Positions 17,242 to 25,302 of a DNA stretch of 64,000 bases are shown here, one piece after another; positions within the stretch are counted from its first letter, which is position 1; every line of letters begins with the position of its first letter. The notes under the pieces are model-generated. The model worked only from the letters and a program-made list of their open reading frames with translations. It made no database searches and was not told the DNA's origin. Source of the stretch: CADEDH01 sp050330635 (GTDB lineage: Bacteria; Actinomycetota; Acidimicrobiia; Acidimicrobiales; SZUA-35); contig JBHJNQ010000069.1 of the NCBI GenBank assembly GCA_050330635.1, positions 1 through 64,000 of the forward strand, written 5' to 3'. A program made the position numbers and the translations under genes.

Positions 17242-18921
17242 TCAGGCCTGTCGCCGTTGGTGCGGGGGGAGGCGGAACGTCATGGGGGCCAGGGCCGTCA
17301 TGTCGATGTCGAGCAGCGTCGGTCCGTCCCGGTCGACGGCGGCGGCGAAGGCCGCCTCGAAGGCGTCGACCCCTTCCACCGTCTCCGACGGGATGCCCAT
17401 GGCCCGGGCCAGGAGGGCGAAGTCGGGGGTGTGGAGATCGACGCCGAACCGCTCGCCCATCACCCCGTCCTCGATGGCGCGCAACACCCCGTAGCCCCGG
17501 TCGTTGAACACGCAGACGATGATCGGCAACCGATACTGGGCCACGGTGGCCAGCTCGCCGAGGCCGAGCTGGAAGCCACCGTCGCCCACCATGAGCAGGG
17601 TGCGACGGCCCGTGCCGGCGGCGGCACCGACGGCGAGACCGATTCCGGGACCGATCGAACCCGACGACGGACGTATCGACGTGCGGGGCGCGAGTATGGG
17701 CAGGACCCGATTGCCCCACAGGTAGACGGGCACCGTCGAGTCGCGGGCCACGATCGCATCCCTGGGGAGCAGGCGGCGGGTGATCTCGGCCAGAGCCCGG
17801 TGGTCGGGTCCGATCTCGTCGTACGAGCGTTCCAGGTCGGCGGTGACCGACTTCGACGACCGGTCGAGGAAACCGGAATCGGGGGTGCGTTCGGCCACAC
17901 CCTCGGCCAACAGGGCGAGACCGACCCTGGCGTCGCCGACGATGGCCACGTCGGCCGCATAGTTGCGACCGATGACCGCCTGATCGGCGTCGAGGTGGAT
18001 CAGCTTGCCGGGAAGGGGGAGCTGCCAGACGCGGGTCGAGTAGTTCTGGAACCGGGTGCCCACGGCGAGGACCACATCGGCCTCGGCGATGATGTCGGCG
18101 ACGTCGGGCCGTTCGGTTCGTGGTCCGAGGGCCAGGGCGTGATCCTCGGGGATGGCGCCCCGCCCCTCGAGCGTCGTCACCACCGGCGCGCCGAGCCTCG
18201 TGGCCAGGGCCAGCAGCTCCGCCGAGGCATCGGCCGAGACGACGCCGCCCCCGGCCCAGATCAGGGGTCGTTCCGCCCCGTCGAGCAGGGCGATCGCGTC
18301 GTCGACGGCGGCCCGGTCGGTGACGATCGGCTCCACCGTCGGCGACCCGAACAGCTCCACGTCGCTGCGCCGGTACTGCTGATCGATGGGGAGCTCGACC
18401 GCCCCCGGCTGTGGGCGCCCCCGGCGGATGTCGTCGGCCACGGAGGCGATCGTGCGGCTGATGTCCTCCGTGCGCCAGATCGTCTCGGCCCGTCGGGTCA
18501 CGGTCCGCAGCATCGGCAGCTGGTTCTCGTGCTCGTGCACGAAGCCCTTGCCCTTGCCGTAGAACGACGTCTCGGTCTGGCCGGTGACCAGGAGCACGGG
18601 CGACGACCCGTAGGACGCCTCGTAGAGGCCGCTCATGGCGTTGGTCGTGCCCGGCCCCGTCGACGTCAACGCCACCCCCAGCTCGCCACTGGCCCGGGCG
18701 TGGCCGTCGGCGGCATGGACGGCGAACTGTTCGTGGCGGCAGGCGATGACGTCGATGAGGGGCGACGCCGCCAGGGCCCGGTACGTGGGCAGGTTGTGGA
18801 CGCTGACGATGCCGAAGACCCGGGTCACCCCCAACCGTTCGAGGGTCCGGGCCACGGCCTCGCCGCCGGTCATCTCGTCGACGGAGGGCGGCGGGGCGGG
18901 AGCGGGGGTGGTGTCGGTCAC
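17242..18921 (-). CDS. thiamine diphosphate-dependent enzyme, acetolactate-synthase-like
   Basis: A 559-aa ThDP enzyme of the acetolactate synthase / benzoylformate decarboxylase superfamily. The N-terminal PYR domain has GGEAVARTLERLG and RHEQFAVHAADGHAR, with the ThDP-activating Glu. The middle domain includes RPLIWAGGGV, and the C-terminal PP domain has the ThDP/Mg signature GDGGFQLG...FNDRGYG. The C-terminal LPPHQRRQ tail is short. No regulatory small subunit (ilvN) is adjacent, so a catabolic decarboxylase or ligase is as likely as a true acetolactate synthase. The GTG start follows GAGGAGACGACC, a good Shine-Dalgarno. Confidence 0.88.
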   Translation of the reverse strand: MTDTTPAPAPPPSVDEMTGGEAVARTLERLGVTRVFGIVSVHNLPTYRALAASPLIDVIACRHEQFAVHAADGHARASGELGVALTSTGPGTTNAMSGLYEASYGSSPVLLVTGQTETSFYGKGKGFVHEHENQLPMLRTVTRRAETIWRTEDISRTIASVADDIRRGRPQPGAVELPIDQQYRRSDVELFGSPTVEPIVTDRAAVDDAIALLDGAERPLIWAGGGVVSADASAELLALATRLGAPVVTTLEGRGAIPEDHALALGPRTERPDVADIIAEADVVLAVGTRFQNYSTRVWQLPLPGKLIHLDADQAVIGRNYAADVAIVGDARVGLALLAEGVAERTPDSGFLDRSSKSVTADLERSYDEIGPDHRALAEITRRLLPRDAIVARDSTVPVYLWGNRVLPILAPRTSIRPSSGSIGPGIGLAVGAAAGTGRRTLLMVGDGGFQLGLGELATVAQYRLPIIVCVFNDRGYGVLRAIEDGVMGERFGVDLHTPDFALLARAMGIPSETVEGVDAFEAAFAAAVDRDGPTLLDIDMTALAPMTFRLPPHQRRQA

Positions 18922-19190
18922 GGTCGTCTCCTCGGGCTGGCGGTCATCGCCGTCGTCCTACCGTCGATTCCCAAATCCATGGGCCGAACGTAGTCGCCGA
19001 GGTCGTGGGGCCGCAGCCGGAGACGGTCGCTGGTCCCGCACCGTGGTCGCCACCGCCCCCATCCGCTACTCTCGGTGTGCCATGACCGGTGGACGGCGCG
19101 GGCTCGGATGGAGCGTGGTCGCGTGAGCAGGACAACCTGGAGGACGGACGAAGGGTCGACCGGTGGACGGTCGTTCCGGGGGAGCGGTCG

Positions 19191-19463
19191 ATGAATGACC
19201 TGGAGATGCTGCCGAGCTGGGCGGGCCGGCGGCCGCAGGAGGAACCGGGGGCCGACGCGGCGACGGCCGATGCCGCCTCAGCGGCCCGGCGCCGGGGGGG
19301 AGGGGGACGGCTCAGGGTCGTCGTCCTCCTCGTTCTGCTGACGCTGGCCGTCGCCGCCGGCGCCGTCGTGGGCGCCCTGGTGGCGGCCGGGGACGACGAG
19401 AGCATGCACGCTGTCGGCGTCGGGCCGTCGGCCGCTGTCCCCGGCCTCGTCCCCGCCGGCTGA
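19191..19463 (+). CDS. small single-pass membrane protein
   Basis: A 90-aa protein not recognised by family. An acidic/Ala-rich cytosolic part (1-38) ends in a basic Arg/Gly cluster, followed by one long hydrophobic segment (about 42-67) and a short outward tail, so N-in/C-out topology is likely. The ATG at 19191 is chosen over an earlier in-frame start because GGAG sits 6 nt before it. It lies 66 bp upstream of the OmpA-family gene on the same strand. In mycobacteria the OmpATb gene is also grouped with small membrane-protein genes, which makes a shared role possible but unproven. Confidence 0.6.
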   Translation: MNDLEMLPSWAGRRPQEEPGADAATADAASAARRRGGGGRLRVVVLLVLLTLAVAAGAVVGALVAAGDDESMHAVGVGPSAAVPGLVPAG

Positions 19464-19516
19464 CATCCGTTGGCGCGTAAAGTGTCATGAAGGTCGAACC
19501 GAGGCGCCCCATGCTC

Positions 19517-19522
19517 TACCCT
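19517..19522 (+). promoter_or_regulatory. TANNNT -10 box, probable leaderless promoter
   Basis: TACCCT is followed by 7 nt and the GTG at 19530, supporting that GTG as the start of the OmpA-family gene rather than the GTG at 19524. Confidence 0.4.
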
Positions 19523-19529
19523 GGTGCTC

Positions 19530-20873
19530 GTGGCGGAGCTGGGTGTGGGTCAGGGCGACCACTCCCCCTGGGGGAGTGGCTACGACGACGAGTCCGGGCG
19601 GAGCTGGTTGTTCCATCCGCTGGTCATGGCGATGCTGGCGTTGGCCTTCTTCGCCGTGGGCTTCTTCGCCTTCCTGTACTTCGACTCCCGGGGTGACGAC
19701 GCCGTGACGAGCGCGGCCGGGCCGTCCGCCGACGCCACCATCGACGATGCCGGGCACGACGCCGTCAGCGGCCCGGCCGACGCCGTCGCCACCGGTGACG
19801 ACGGCTCGGCCGGCGCCGACGGGGGCGGGGCCGCCGGTGACGGGACGGCCGCCGGGGAGACGACCGCCACCACCCTGGCCCTGCCCGAGGCCCCGACCGA
19901 GGGCACCTATGTGGAGGCGACGCTGAACCTCGACGCCGGACCCGGACCAGGGATGTTCAAGCTGTCGGGCCGCGTGCCCGACCAGGAGATGGCCGACGCC
20001 CTCCTCGCTTCGGCCGAGCTGTCCTACGCCCCGTTCGTCAAATCGGAGCTCATGGTCGACGAGACGCTCGATCCCGCGCCGTGGCTGGAGGCCGGCCCCC
20101 GGTTGATCGGCCTGCTGCCAATGGTGACCGACGGGTCGATGCGGCTCGTCGACGGCAGGGTCGAGCTCGCCGCCCGCTCGCCTAATCCCCAGTACCTCGC
20201 CATCTTCGAGGGAGCGCTAGATCAGCTCGGTGGCATGCCGGTGGAGGTGGTCGACAGCGAGATCACCGATCTCGTGCCCCCGTCGTTCACGGCCTCCGTC
20301 GACGACGGCACGATCACCCTGTCGGGTGAGGTGCCGTCCGACGCCGTCGAGACGCTCCTCCTGGGAGGGGCGGCCGCCGCCTATGGCGAGGACAACGTGG
20401 TCGACGAGCTCGACATCGACGACGGCACCTACACGTCGTTCTGGATGTACACGATGCCGGGCGTCTTCCAGCTCCTGTCGGCGTTTCCCACCTACGAGAT
20501 CAGCGTGATCGACGCCATCTTCTCCGGGTCCCTCCAGGGCGGTGTCACGTTCCCCATCGACTCGACGGAGATCACCCCCGAGGCGACGCAACTGCTGAAC
20601 GTCGGGGTCGCCATCATGGCCCGCGACATCTCCATCGCCATGACGGTCGAGGGCCACACCGATTCAACCGGATCCGCCGAGTACAACCAATTGTTGAGCG
20701 ACGCCCGGGCCCGGTCGGTGGTCGACTACTTCGTGGCGGCGGGGATCGACGAGGGGCGCCTGACCGCCATCGGCGCCGGCGAGTCCGAGCCGATCGCACC
20801 CAACGACACCGACGAGGGCATGGCGGCCAACCGGCGGGTCGAGTTCGAGTTCGGACCGTTGGGCGGAGGCTGA
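19530..20873 (+). CDS. OmpA-family protein with BON-like repeats (ArfA/OmpATb-like)
   Basis: A protein of about 447 aa. A short cytosolic N-terminus leads to one transmembrane helix (about residues 30-50), an Asp/Ala/Gly-rich spacer, two BON-like beta-alpha modules (about 125-200 and 230-290; FKLSGRVPD and ITLSGEVPS), and a C-terminal OmpA-like peptidoglycan-binding domain (about 330-445) with TVEGHTDSTG, LSDARARSVVDYF and NRRVEFEF. This order is that of mycobacterial ArfA/OmpATb. It is therefore probably anchored in the cell membrane and bound to peptidoglycan outside. The start is set by the promoter spacing. Confidence 0.85.
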   Translation: MAELGVGQGDHSPWGSGYDDESGRSWLFHPLVMAMLALAFFAVGFFAFLYFDSRGDDAVTSAAGPSADATIDDAGHDAVSGPADAVATGDDGSAGADGGGAAGDGTAAGETTATTLALPEAPTEGTYVEATLNLDAGPGPGMFKLSGRVPDQEMADALLASAELSYAPFVKSELMVDETLDPAPWLEAGPRLIGLLPMVTDGSMRLVDGRVELAARSPNPQYLAIFEGALDQLGGMPVEVVDSEITDLVPPSFTASVDDGTITLSGEVPSDAVETLLLGGAAAAYGEDNVVDELDIDDGTYTSFWMYTMPGVFQLLSAFPTYEISVIDAIFSGSLQGGVTFPIDSTEITPEATQLLNVGVAIMARDISIAMTVEGHTDSTGSAEYNQLLSDARARSVVDYFVAAGIDEGRLTAIGAGESEPIAPNDTDEGMAANRRVEFEFGPLGGG

Positions 20874-21009
20874 CCGCCCCGGGGGACCTGGGCGACGACT
20901 GCGTCGGGTGGGCCCGGCGTTTCGTTCCGATCGGCATCGGTCCACAATGGAACGCCGTGACCACCAATGAACCCCCTCCGGCCCTCACCGTCACCGTCGA
21001 CATCGAGAC

Positions 21010-21930
21010 GTGGCGGGATCGGCTGCGGGGACCGTGACCGGCCCCCGCACCGCCGTCATCGGCCCGGGGGCCGTCGGGCTCGTCGTGGCCGCGGCGCTGG
21101 TCGAGGCCGGCTCCCCGCCGCTGGTGGGAGCTCGGTCGGCGTTCGACGCCGTGACGATCGACACCGGAGCGGGTGAGCGGACCCACCCGCTCGACGTCAG
21201 GACCGACCCTGCCACCGTCGGCGGTCCGGTCGACGTGGTGTTCCTGGCGACGAAGGTCTACCAGACCGATGCTGCCGCCGGGTGGTTGCGGGCGTTGTGC
21301 GGGACCGACACGGTCGTGGCGGTGTGCCAGAACGGGATCGACCAGCGGGAGCGGCTCGGTCGGTACGTGGCCGACGACCGCATCGCCCCCGTGGTGGTGA
21401 ACCTGCCGGCCGAGCGGCACGGCCCGGGGAGGGTGGCCACCATCGACCGGGCGGCCGTGGCCGTGGCCGACGACGCCGCCGGTCGGCGGGTGGCCGCAGC
21501 CCTCGACGGGTCGTTCCTAACCGTGCAGCTGACCGACGACTGGTGGTCGCAGGCCTGGATCAAGCTGCTGATCAACTCGTCGACCGGCATCATCGGGGTG
21601 CTGAGCGGCGCCCCCAACGGGGTGGTGGCCGAGCCCGATGCCGCCGCTCTCCTGCGGGCCCTGATCGACGAGGCGGCGGCCGTGGGGCGGGCCGCCGGCG
21701 CCGTCATCCCCCACGACATCGCCGACCGAATCACCCATCGCATCCTCACCGGCGCCCCCGACCACCGCTCGTCGATCGCCACCGACCGCCTGGCCGGACG
21801 ACCGACGGAGTGGGAGGCCCGCAACAAGGTCGTGGTCGACCTGGCCGACCGCCACGGCATCGAGGTCCCCCTCCACCGGGCCGGCACCACCCTCATCCGG
21901 CTGGGTGAGCCGGGCATCGCCGCATCCTGA
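21010..21930 (+). CDS. ketopantoate reductase family protein (ApbA/PanE-like)
   Basis: A 306-aa 6-phosphogluconate-dehydrogenase-like enzyme of the ApbA/PanE family. VIGPGAVGL near residue 15 is the NADPH-binding GxGxxG loop. FLATKVYQ (catalytic Lys region), CQNGID and the C-terminal WEARNKVVVDLADRHGIEVPLH block are family marks, with a helical C-domain from about 165. PanE reduces 2-dehydropantoate to pantoate in coenzyme A synthesis, but the family also includes other 2-oxo acid reductases and no pan gene is nearby. A second GTG 8 codons in is an alternative start. Confidence 0.8.
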   Translation: MAGSAAGTVTGPRTAVIGPGAVGLVVAAALVEAGSPPLVGARSAFDAVTIDTGAGERTHPLDVRTDPATVGGPVDVVFLATKVYQTDAAAGWLRALCGTDTVVAVCQNGIDQRERLGRYVADDRIAPVVVNLPAERHGPGRVATIDRAAVAVADDAAGRRVAAALDGSFLTVQLTDDWWSQAWIKLLINSSTGIIGVLSGAPNGVVAEPDAAALLRALIDEAAAVGRAAGAVIPHDIADRITHRILTGAPDHRSSIATDRLAGRPTEWEARNKVVVDLADRHGIEVPLHRAGTTLIRLGEPGIAAS

Positions 21931-22036
21931 CGCCGCTCACCTCGGACCCCGACGAGCGTGCGGGGGGAGGGGTCGGGGTCGGGCGGCCGGGCGAGCGGGC
22001 TCGGGTCCGTCATGGCCGGCTCGGCGTCGGGGCCGC

Positions 22037-22042
22037 TACGTT
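22037..22042 (+). promoter_or_regulatory. TANNNT -10 box, probable leaderless promoter
   Basis: TACGTT is followed by 7 nt and the ATG at 22050, with no Shine-Dalgarno. Confidence 0.42.
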
Positions 22043-22049
22043 CGGTGCC

Positions 22050-22616
22050 ATGGTCGTGCCCATGGAACAGCCGACTGAGGCCGCCCGGCGGGCGTTGGTG
22101 GAAGCGATCCACGGCACCGACCTCCGCCTCGTCCTGGCCGTCGCCGGTGGGGGGAACGCCGCCATCACCGACCTGCTCGACGTGCCAGGCGCCTCCCGGA
22201 CCGTGTTGGAGGTGCGGGTTCCCTACGCCCGTTCCGCCCTCGACGAGCTGGTCGGCCCCTACGCCCCGCCGGCCGGCCCCGACGACACACCGGCGTCCGG
22301 TGGCGCCGTGTCGCTGCCGATGGCCGAGGCCATGGCCCTGGCCTGCCGCCACCGGGCCCTCGCCCTGACCGACGACGAGCCACCCCGGGCCGGAAAGGCG
22401 GAACGTCTCCTCGGCGTGGCCTGCACCGCAGCCCTGGTCACCGATCGGCACAAGCGGGGCGATCATCGGGCCCACATCGCCATCGCCGGCCCGGACGGGG
22501 TGGCTCACCGCCGGGTCGAGCTGGCCAAGGGTGAGCTCGACCGGCGGGGAGAGGACCGGGTGGTGGCCGATGCCCTCCTGGCCGAGATCGCCGCCGCCAT
22601 GGGCCTGGTCCGCTGA
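22050..22616 (+). CDS. CinA C-terminal-domain-like protein
   Basis: A 188-aa protein resembling the isolated CinA C-terminal (NMN deamidase) domain. LAVAGGGNAAITDLL near residue 28 corresponds to the CinA ExxTGG-type loop but lacks the canonical TGG. GASRTVLEVRVPYAR and GVACTAALVTDRHKRG match the later blocks of the fold. In the CinA family this domain converts nicotinamide mononucleotide to nicotinate mononucleotide in pyridine nucleotide salvage. Because the first motif differs, activity is uncertain. It is monocistronic, facing the amidohydrolase operon. Confidence 0.65.
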   Translation: MVVPMEQPTEAARRALVEAIHGTDLRLVLAVAGGGNAAITDLLDVPGASRTVLEVRVPYARSALDELVGPYAPPAGPDDTPASGGAVSLPMAEAMALACRHRALALTDDEPPRAGKAERLLGVACTAALVTDRHKRGDHRAHIAIAGPDGVAHRRVELAKGELDRRGEDRVVADALLAEIAAAMGLVR

Positions 22617-22646
22617 GGGTCCGGGGTGCAGCACCGGGACCGGGGA

Positions 22647-23651
22647 TCAGGGATGGTCGAGGCGGTAGACCCGGCGTGCGGTGCCGGCGAAGAGGTCGGC
22701 CCGCTCGGCCGGTGAGTAGCCGACCGAGACCTTCTTGAACGCGTTCCATAGCGGCACGTAGCCGACGGTCTCCCCGTCGACGGGAAAGTTCGACTCGAAC
22801 ATGCATCGGTGGGGACCGAAGGTGTCGATCGTCCACCGCAGCAGGTCACCCCACCGGGCCACCACGTCGTCGGACGTCGGTGGTCGGTCGTCGAGATGCC
22901 ACCGGGAGCCAAAGCGGGTCATGCCGATCCCGCCCACCTTCATGGTGACGTTGTCGAGGGCGGCCAGGGCCGTCAGCCCGGTCCGGAGGTCGGCCTCCAC
23001 TTCCTGGCGGGCTGAGGCCCAACGACCGACGCCGATGGGTCCACCCAGATGGTTGACCACGATCGACAGCTCGGGCACCGCCCGGGCCAGAGCGGCGACC
23101 ATGTCGAGCTGGGGGTGGTACTGCCAGGCCTCGAAGCTGAGGCCGGCGGCGGCCAGGGCCCTGGCGCCCTCCTGGAACGCTGGACGGCGGTACAGATCGG
23201 GCTCGGGTTCGGTCCGCGACGTCGGCACGTCCGGATCGTCGGCCCGGGCTCCGGAGTGGCGGATGCCCCGGAAGCGGCCCCCCGCCGCCTCGACGTGGGC
23301 CGCCAGGACGTCGCCGACGGCGGGGCCGAGGCTCAGGTCGGCATGGCTGACGATGGCGGCGATCGTGGCTTCTGGGCCCTGCTCGCTGGCCTCGGCCCGG
23401 GTCGCCACCCACCGGGTCTCCCCGACGGGGCGCAGCTCGACGGGACCGTCGTCGAGGTAGTTGGAACCGCAGTCGATGAACACGGTCTGGACCACCCGGT
23501 GCCCGGCCCCGGTGTCGGCCAGGAGGTCGTCGAGGTCGTAGAGCCCGTAGCTCGTCTCGGTGTCCCACAGGTGGTGGTGAGGGTCGACGATCTCCAGGTC
23601 GGGCTCGATGGCCGCCTCGTCGGACAGCGCCTGCCAGTCCCGGTCGATCAT
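22647..23651 (-). CDS. amidohydrolase family protein
   Basis: A 334-aa TIM-barrel hydrolase of the amidohydrolase_2 group. VDPHHHLWD near residue 23 is the first motif, NHLGGPIGVG marks the mid-barrel, and MFESNFPVDGE near the C-terminus carries the catalytic Asp-equivalent region. The form recalls lactonases such as 2-pyrone-4,6-dicarboxylate or fuconolactone hydrolases; the substrate is unassigned. The ATG at 23651 overlaps the SMP-30 gene stop by 4 bp, making this the last gene of the rhodanese operon. A lactonase next to a former SMP-30 lactonase suggests carbohydrate or lactone catabolism. Confidence 0.87.
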   Translation of the reverse strand: MIDRDWQALSDEAAIEPDLEIVDPHHHLWDTETSYGLYDLDDLLADTGAGHRVVQTVFIDCGSNYLDDGPVELRPVGETRWVATRAEASEQGPEATIAAIVSHADLSLGPAVGDVLAAHVEAAGGRFRGIRHSGARADDPDVPTSRTEPEPDLYRRPAFQEGARALAAAGLSFEAWQYHPQLDMVAALARAVPELSIVVNHLGGPIGVGRWASARQEVEADLRTGLTALAALDNVTMKVGGIGMTRFGSRWHLDDRPPTSDDVVARWGDLLRWTIDTFGPHRCMFESNFPVDGETVGYVPLWNAFKKVSVGYSPAERADLFAGTARRVYRLDHP

Positions 23652-23983
23652 GACGCCGCCACCGCCTCCGCCTGCCACGCTGCCCCGTTGAGGGGCAACC
23701 CGGGACAGTGCCACTCGTGGGCCACCAGGGTGCCGAAGCCGGAGGCCGTGATGTAGGCCGTGCGCAGCCCCGGACCGCCGAAGCACACGTTGGTCACCAT
23801 CGGGTCACCCGGCACCGGTCCTCCGCCGCAGTCGGCCACCACCTCGACGGTGCCGTCGGGCTCGACCCGGGTGAGGGTTCCCCGCTCGATCTCGACCAGG
23901 AGCACCGAGCCGTCGGGCAGGGCGATCGGTCCTTCGGGGAAGCGGAGGCCTCGTACCTCATGTTCCACCGAGTGAGCTGTCAC
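23648..23983 (-). pseudogene. SMP-30/gluconolactonase family protein, internally deleted
   Basis: Only 111 codons, against about 290-300 for the family. Residues 1-53 match the SMP-30 N-terminus (GLRFPEGPIALPDGSVLLVE through VVADCGGGP), and residues 57-105 match its C-terminus (DPMVTNVCFGGPGLRTAYIT and PGLPLN). The middle of the beta-propeller, with most metal ligands, is missing, and the frame is kept across the junction. It cannot fold as a six-bladed propeller. It overlaps the upstream flavin gene by 26 bp and the downstream amidohydrolase by 4 bp. An assembly error is the alternative to a true deletion. Confidence 0.75.
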
Positions 23984-24683
23984 CGGTGTCCGGTCCCCTA
24001 CCGGGGTCCGGTCTCCGACCGGGGTCCGGTCTCCGACCGGGGTGGAACCGCAGGGCGTGGTCGGGCACGGCGACCTCCATCCGCATCGCCGGATCGGTCT
24101 GGGGCGAGCCGTAGGTGGTGGTGACGGGCACGACCCCGGCCCAGATCGGAAGGTCGTAGTCCTCCTCCTCGTCGCCCGGCGGCCCGGTGCGGATCTTGGC
24201 CGAGGCCTCGTCGATCGGCAGGCGGAGCACGGTCGTGGCCCGCACCTCCGTGTCGGACATCGGGCGGAGGAAGGGCCGCCGACCGGGGGCCAGGTGGTCG
24301 ACGAGGGCGTCGAGGAGGGCCGGCTTCTCGTCGGCCGGCACCACCTCCGGTCGCCCGACGATCATGACCGACCGGTAGTTGATCGAGTGGTGGAAGGCCG
24401 ACCGGGCCAGCACGAACCCGTCGACGAGGGTCACGGTGACGCAGATCTCCTGCGTCCTGGCCGTGCGGAGAAGGCGGCTGGCGGGCGACCCGTGGAGCAC
24501 GAGGTGATCGCCGACCCTGGCGTGGAGGGTGGGGGTGACGACGGGGAGGCCATCGTCGGTCACGACGGCGACGTGGCACACGTAGGCCTCGTCGAGGATG
24601 GTGTCGATCGTGGCCCGGTCGTACCGGCCCCGGTCGGCAAGGCGGCGGACCGTGGTGCGTTCGCTGGCAGGGGTGGTGCTCAT
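23958..24683 (-). CDS. pyridoxamine 5'-phosphate oxidase-like flavin split-barrel protein
   Basis: A 241-aa protein of the FMN-binding split-barrel family (Pyridox_oxase_2-like). The core runs from about residue 10 to 190, with YVCHVAVVTDDGLPVVTP, HARVGDHLVLHGS, ICVTVTLVDGFVLARSAFHHS and YRSVMIVGRP. These proteins bind FMN, haem or F420 and rarely act as true PdxH. The last 30 residues are a tandem RRPDPG repeat encoded by 18-bp repeats and look non-essential. It is coupled to the rhodanese gene by a 4-bp overlap. Control by a PLP-sensing MocR regulator next door makes a link to vitamin B6 plausible. Confidence 0.85.
   Translation of the reverse strand: MSTTPASERTTVRRLADRGRYDRATIDTILDEAYVCHVAVVTDDGLPVVTPTLHARVGDHLVLHGSPASRLLRTARTQEICVTVTLVDGFVLARSAFHHSINYRSVMIVGRPEVVPADEKPALLDALVDHLAPGRRPFLRPMSDTEVRATTVLRLPIDEASAKIRTGPPGDEEEDYDLPIWAGVVPVTTTYGSPQTDPAMRMEVAVPDHALRFHPGRRPDPGRRPDPGRGPDTGDSSLGGT
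23998..24040. repeat. 18-bp tandem repeat inside the split-barrel gene
   Basis: More than two copies of an 18-bp unit of the type ACCGGGGTCCGGTCTCCG at the 3' end of the flavin-protein gene. The unit is a multiple of three and so encodes repeated RRPDPG. Confidence 0.8.
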
Positions 24684-25138
24684 CGTTGCTCGCTTCCGGG
24701 TCGGGTGGTGACGTTCGAGGGGTCGGGCGGGCCATCGGCGGTGAGCTCGAAGCCCTCGTCGAGCCACCCGGCCACGCCACCGATCATCTTCTTGACCGGT
24801 CGCCCGAGGCGGGCCAGGGCGAGGGCGGCCCGGTCGGCGCCGTTGCAGTGGGGGCCGGCGCAGTACACGACGAACACGGTGCCCTCTGGATGGGGCGCCA
24901 GCATGTCGGCGCCGATGAGCGGGTGGGGCAGGCTGACGGCGCCGGGAACATGGCCGGCGTCGTAGGCGGTGGGGGAACGCACGTCGAGCAGGACGAAGTC
25001 GGCCGACGGCCCACCGAGGGCCTGGTGGACGTCCCAGCAGTCGGTCTCGACGGAGAGGAGCCGAGCGAAGTGGGTCTCGGCCTCGTGGGGCGGGGCCGGC
25101 GGTACCGCCGTCACGGTGCTGGATGCGGTGGTGCTCAT
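24680..25138 (-). CDS. rhodanese-like domain protein
   Basis: A 152-aa single rhodanese domain: DFVLLDVRSPTAYDAGHVPGA at 48-67, active-site loop VVYCAGPHCNGADRAA with catalytic C93, and IGGVAGWLDEGF at the C-terminus. It would carry a persulfide on C93; a Cys at position 98 of the loop is also present. The natural acceptor is unknown. The start is the ATG at 25138, about 110 bp from the MocR operator-like repeats. It is the first gene of the operon running to 22647. Confidence 0.9.
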   Translation of the reverse strand: MSTTASSTVTAVPPAPPHEAETHFARLLSVETDCWDVHQALGGPSADFVLLDVRSPTAYDAGHVPGAVSLPHPLIGADMLAPHPEGTVFVVYCAGPHCNGADRAALALARLGRPVKKMIGGVAGWLDEGFELTADGPPDPSNVTTRPGSEQR

Positions 25139-25206
25139 GGGGTGCCTCCCGGGCTGGCGTCGGCCGCGCTGCCGTCGTCGTGCGCTTCGTTCAATCGTCG
25201 TGTGCT

Positions 25207-25282
25207 GCGTCAGATCGTGTTGTGTCAGATCGACTTGTGTTGCGCGGTATGTACTGATACAAATCAGCGTATGTATCAGCAC
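25207..25282. promoter_or_regulatory. operator-like repeats between MocR gene and rhodanese operon
   Basis: Two 15-bp direct repeats share GTCAGATCG (25209-25217, 25224-25232). Next, GTATGTA recurs at 25247 and 25269, 22 bp apart. CTGATAC (25254-25260) forms an exact inverted repeat with GTATCAG (25273-25279). The AT-rich part also holds CTGAT-ACAA-ATCAG. Position between divergent genes and two-turn spacing fit a MocR-type autoregulatory operator. Confidence 0.6.
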
Positions 25283-25302
25283 AATCCTGGGTTCAGACGG
25301 TA

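Noticed and set aside
17191..18993. A 600-codon + frame opposite the ThDP enzyme
   Set aside because: Antisense to a gene with complete ThDP motifs; no motif of its own.
21958..22368. A 136-codon + frame overlapping the CinA-like gene
   Set aside because: Out-of-frame shadow; the CinA-like frame carries the conserved motifs and the promoter spacing.
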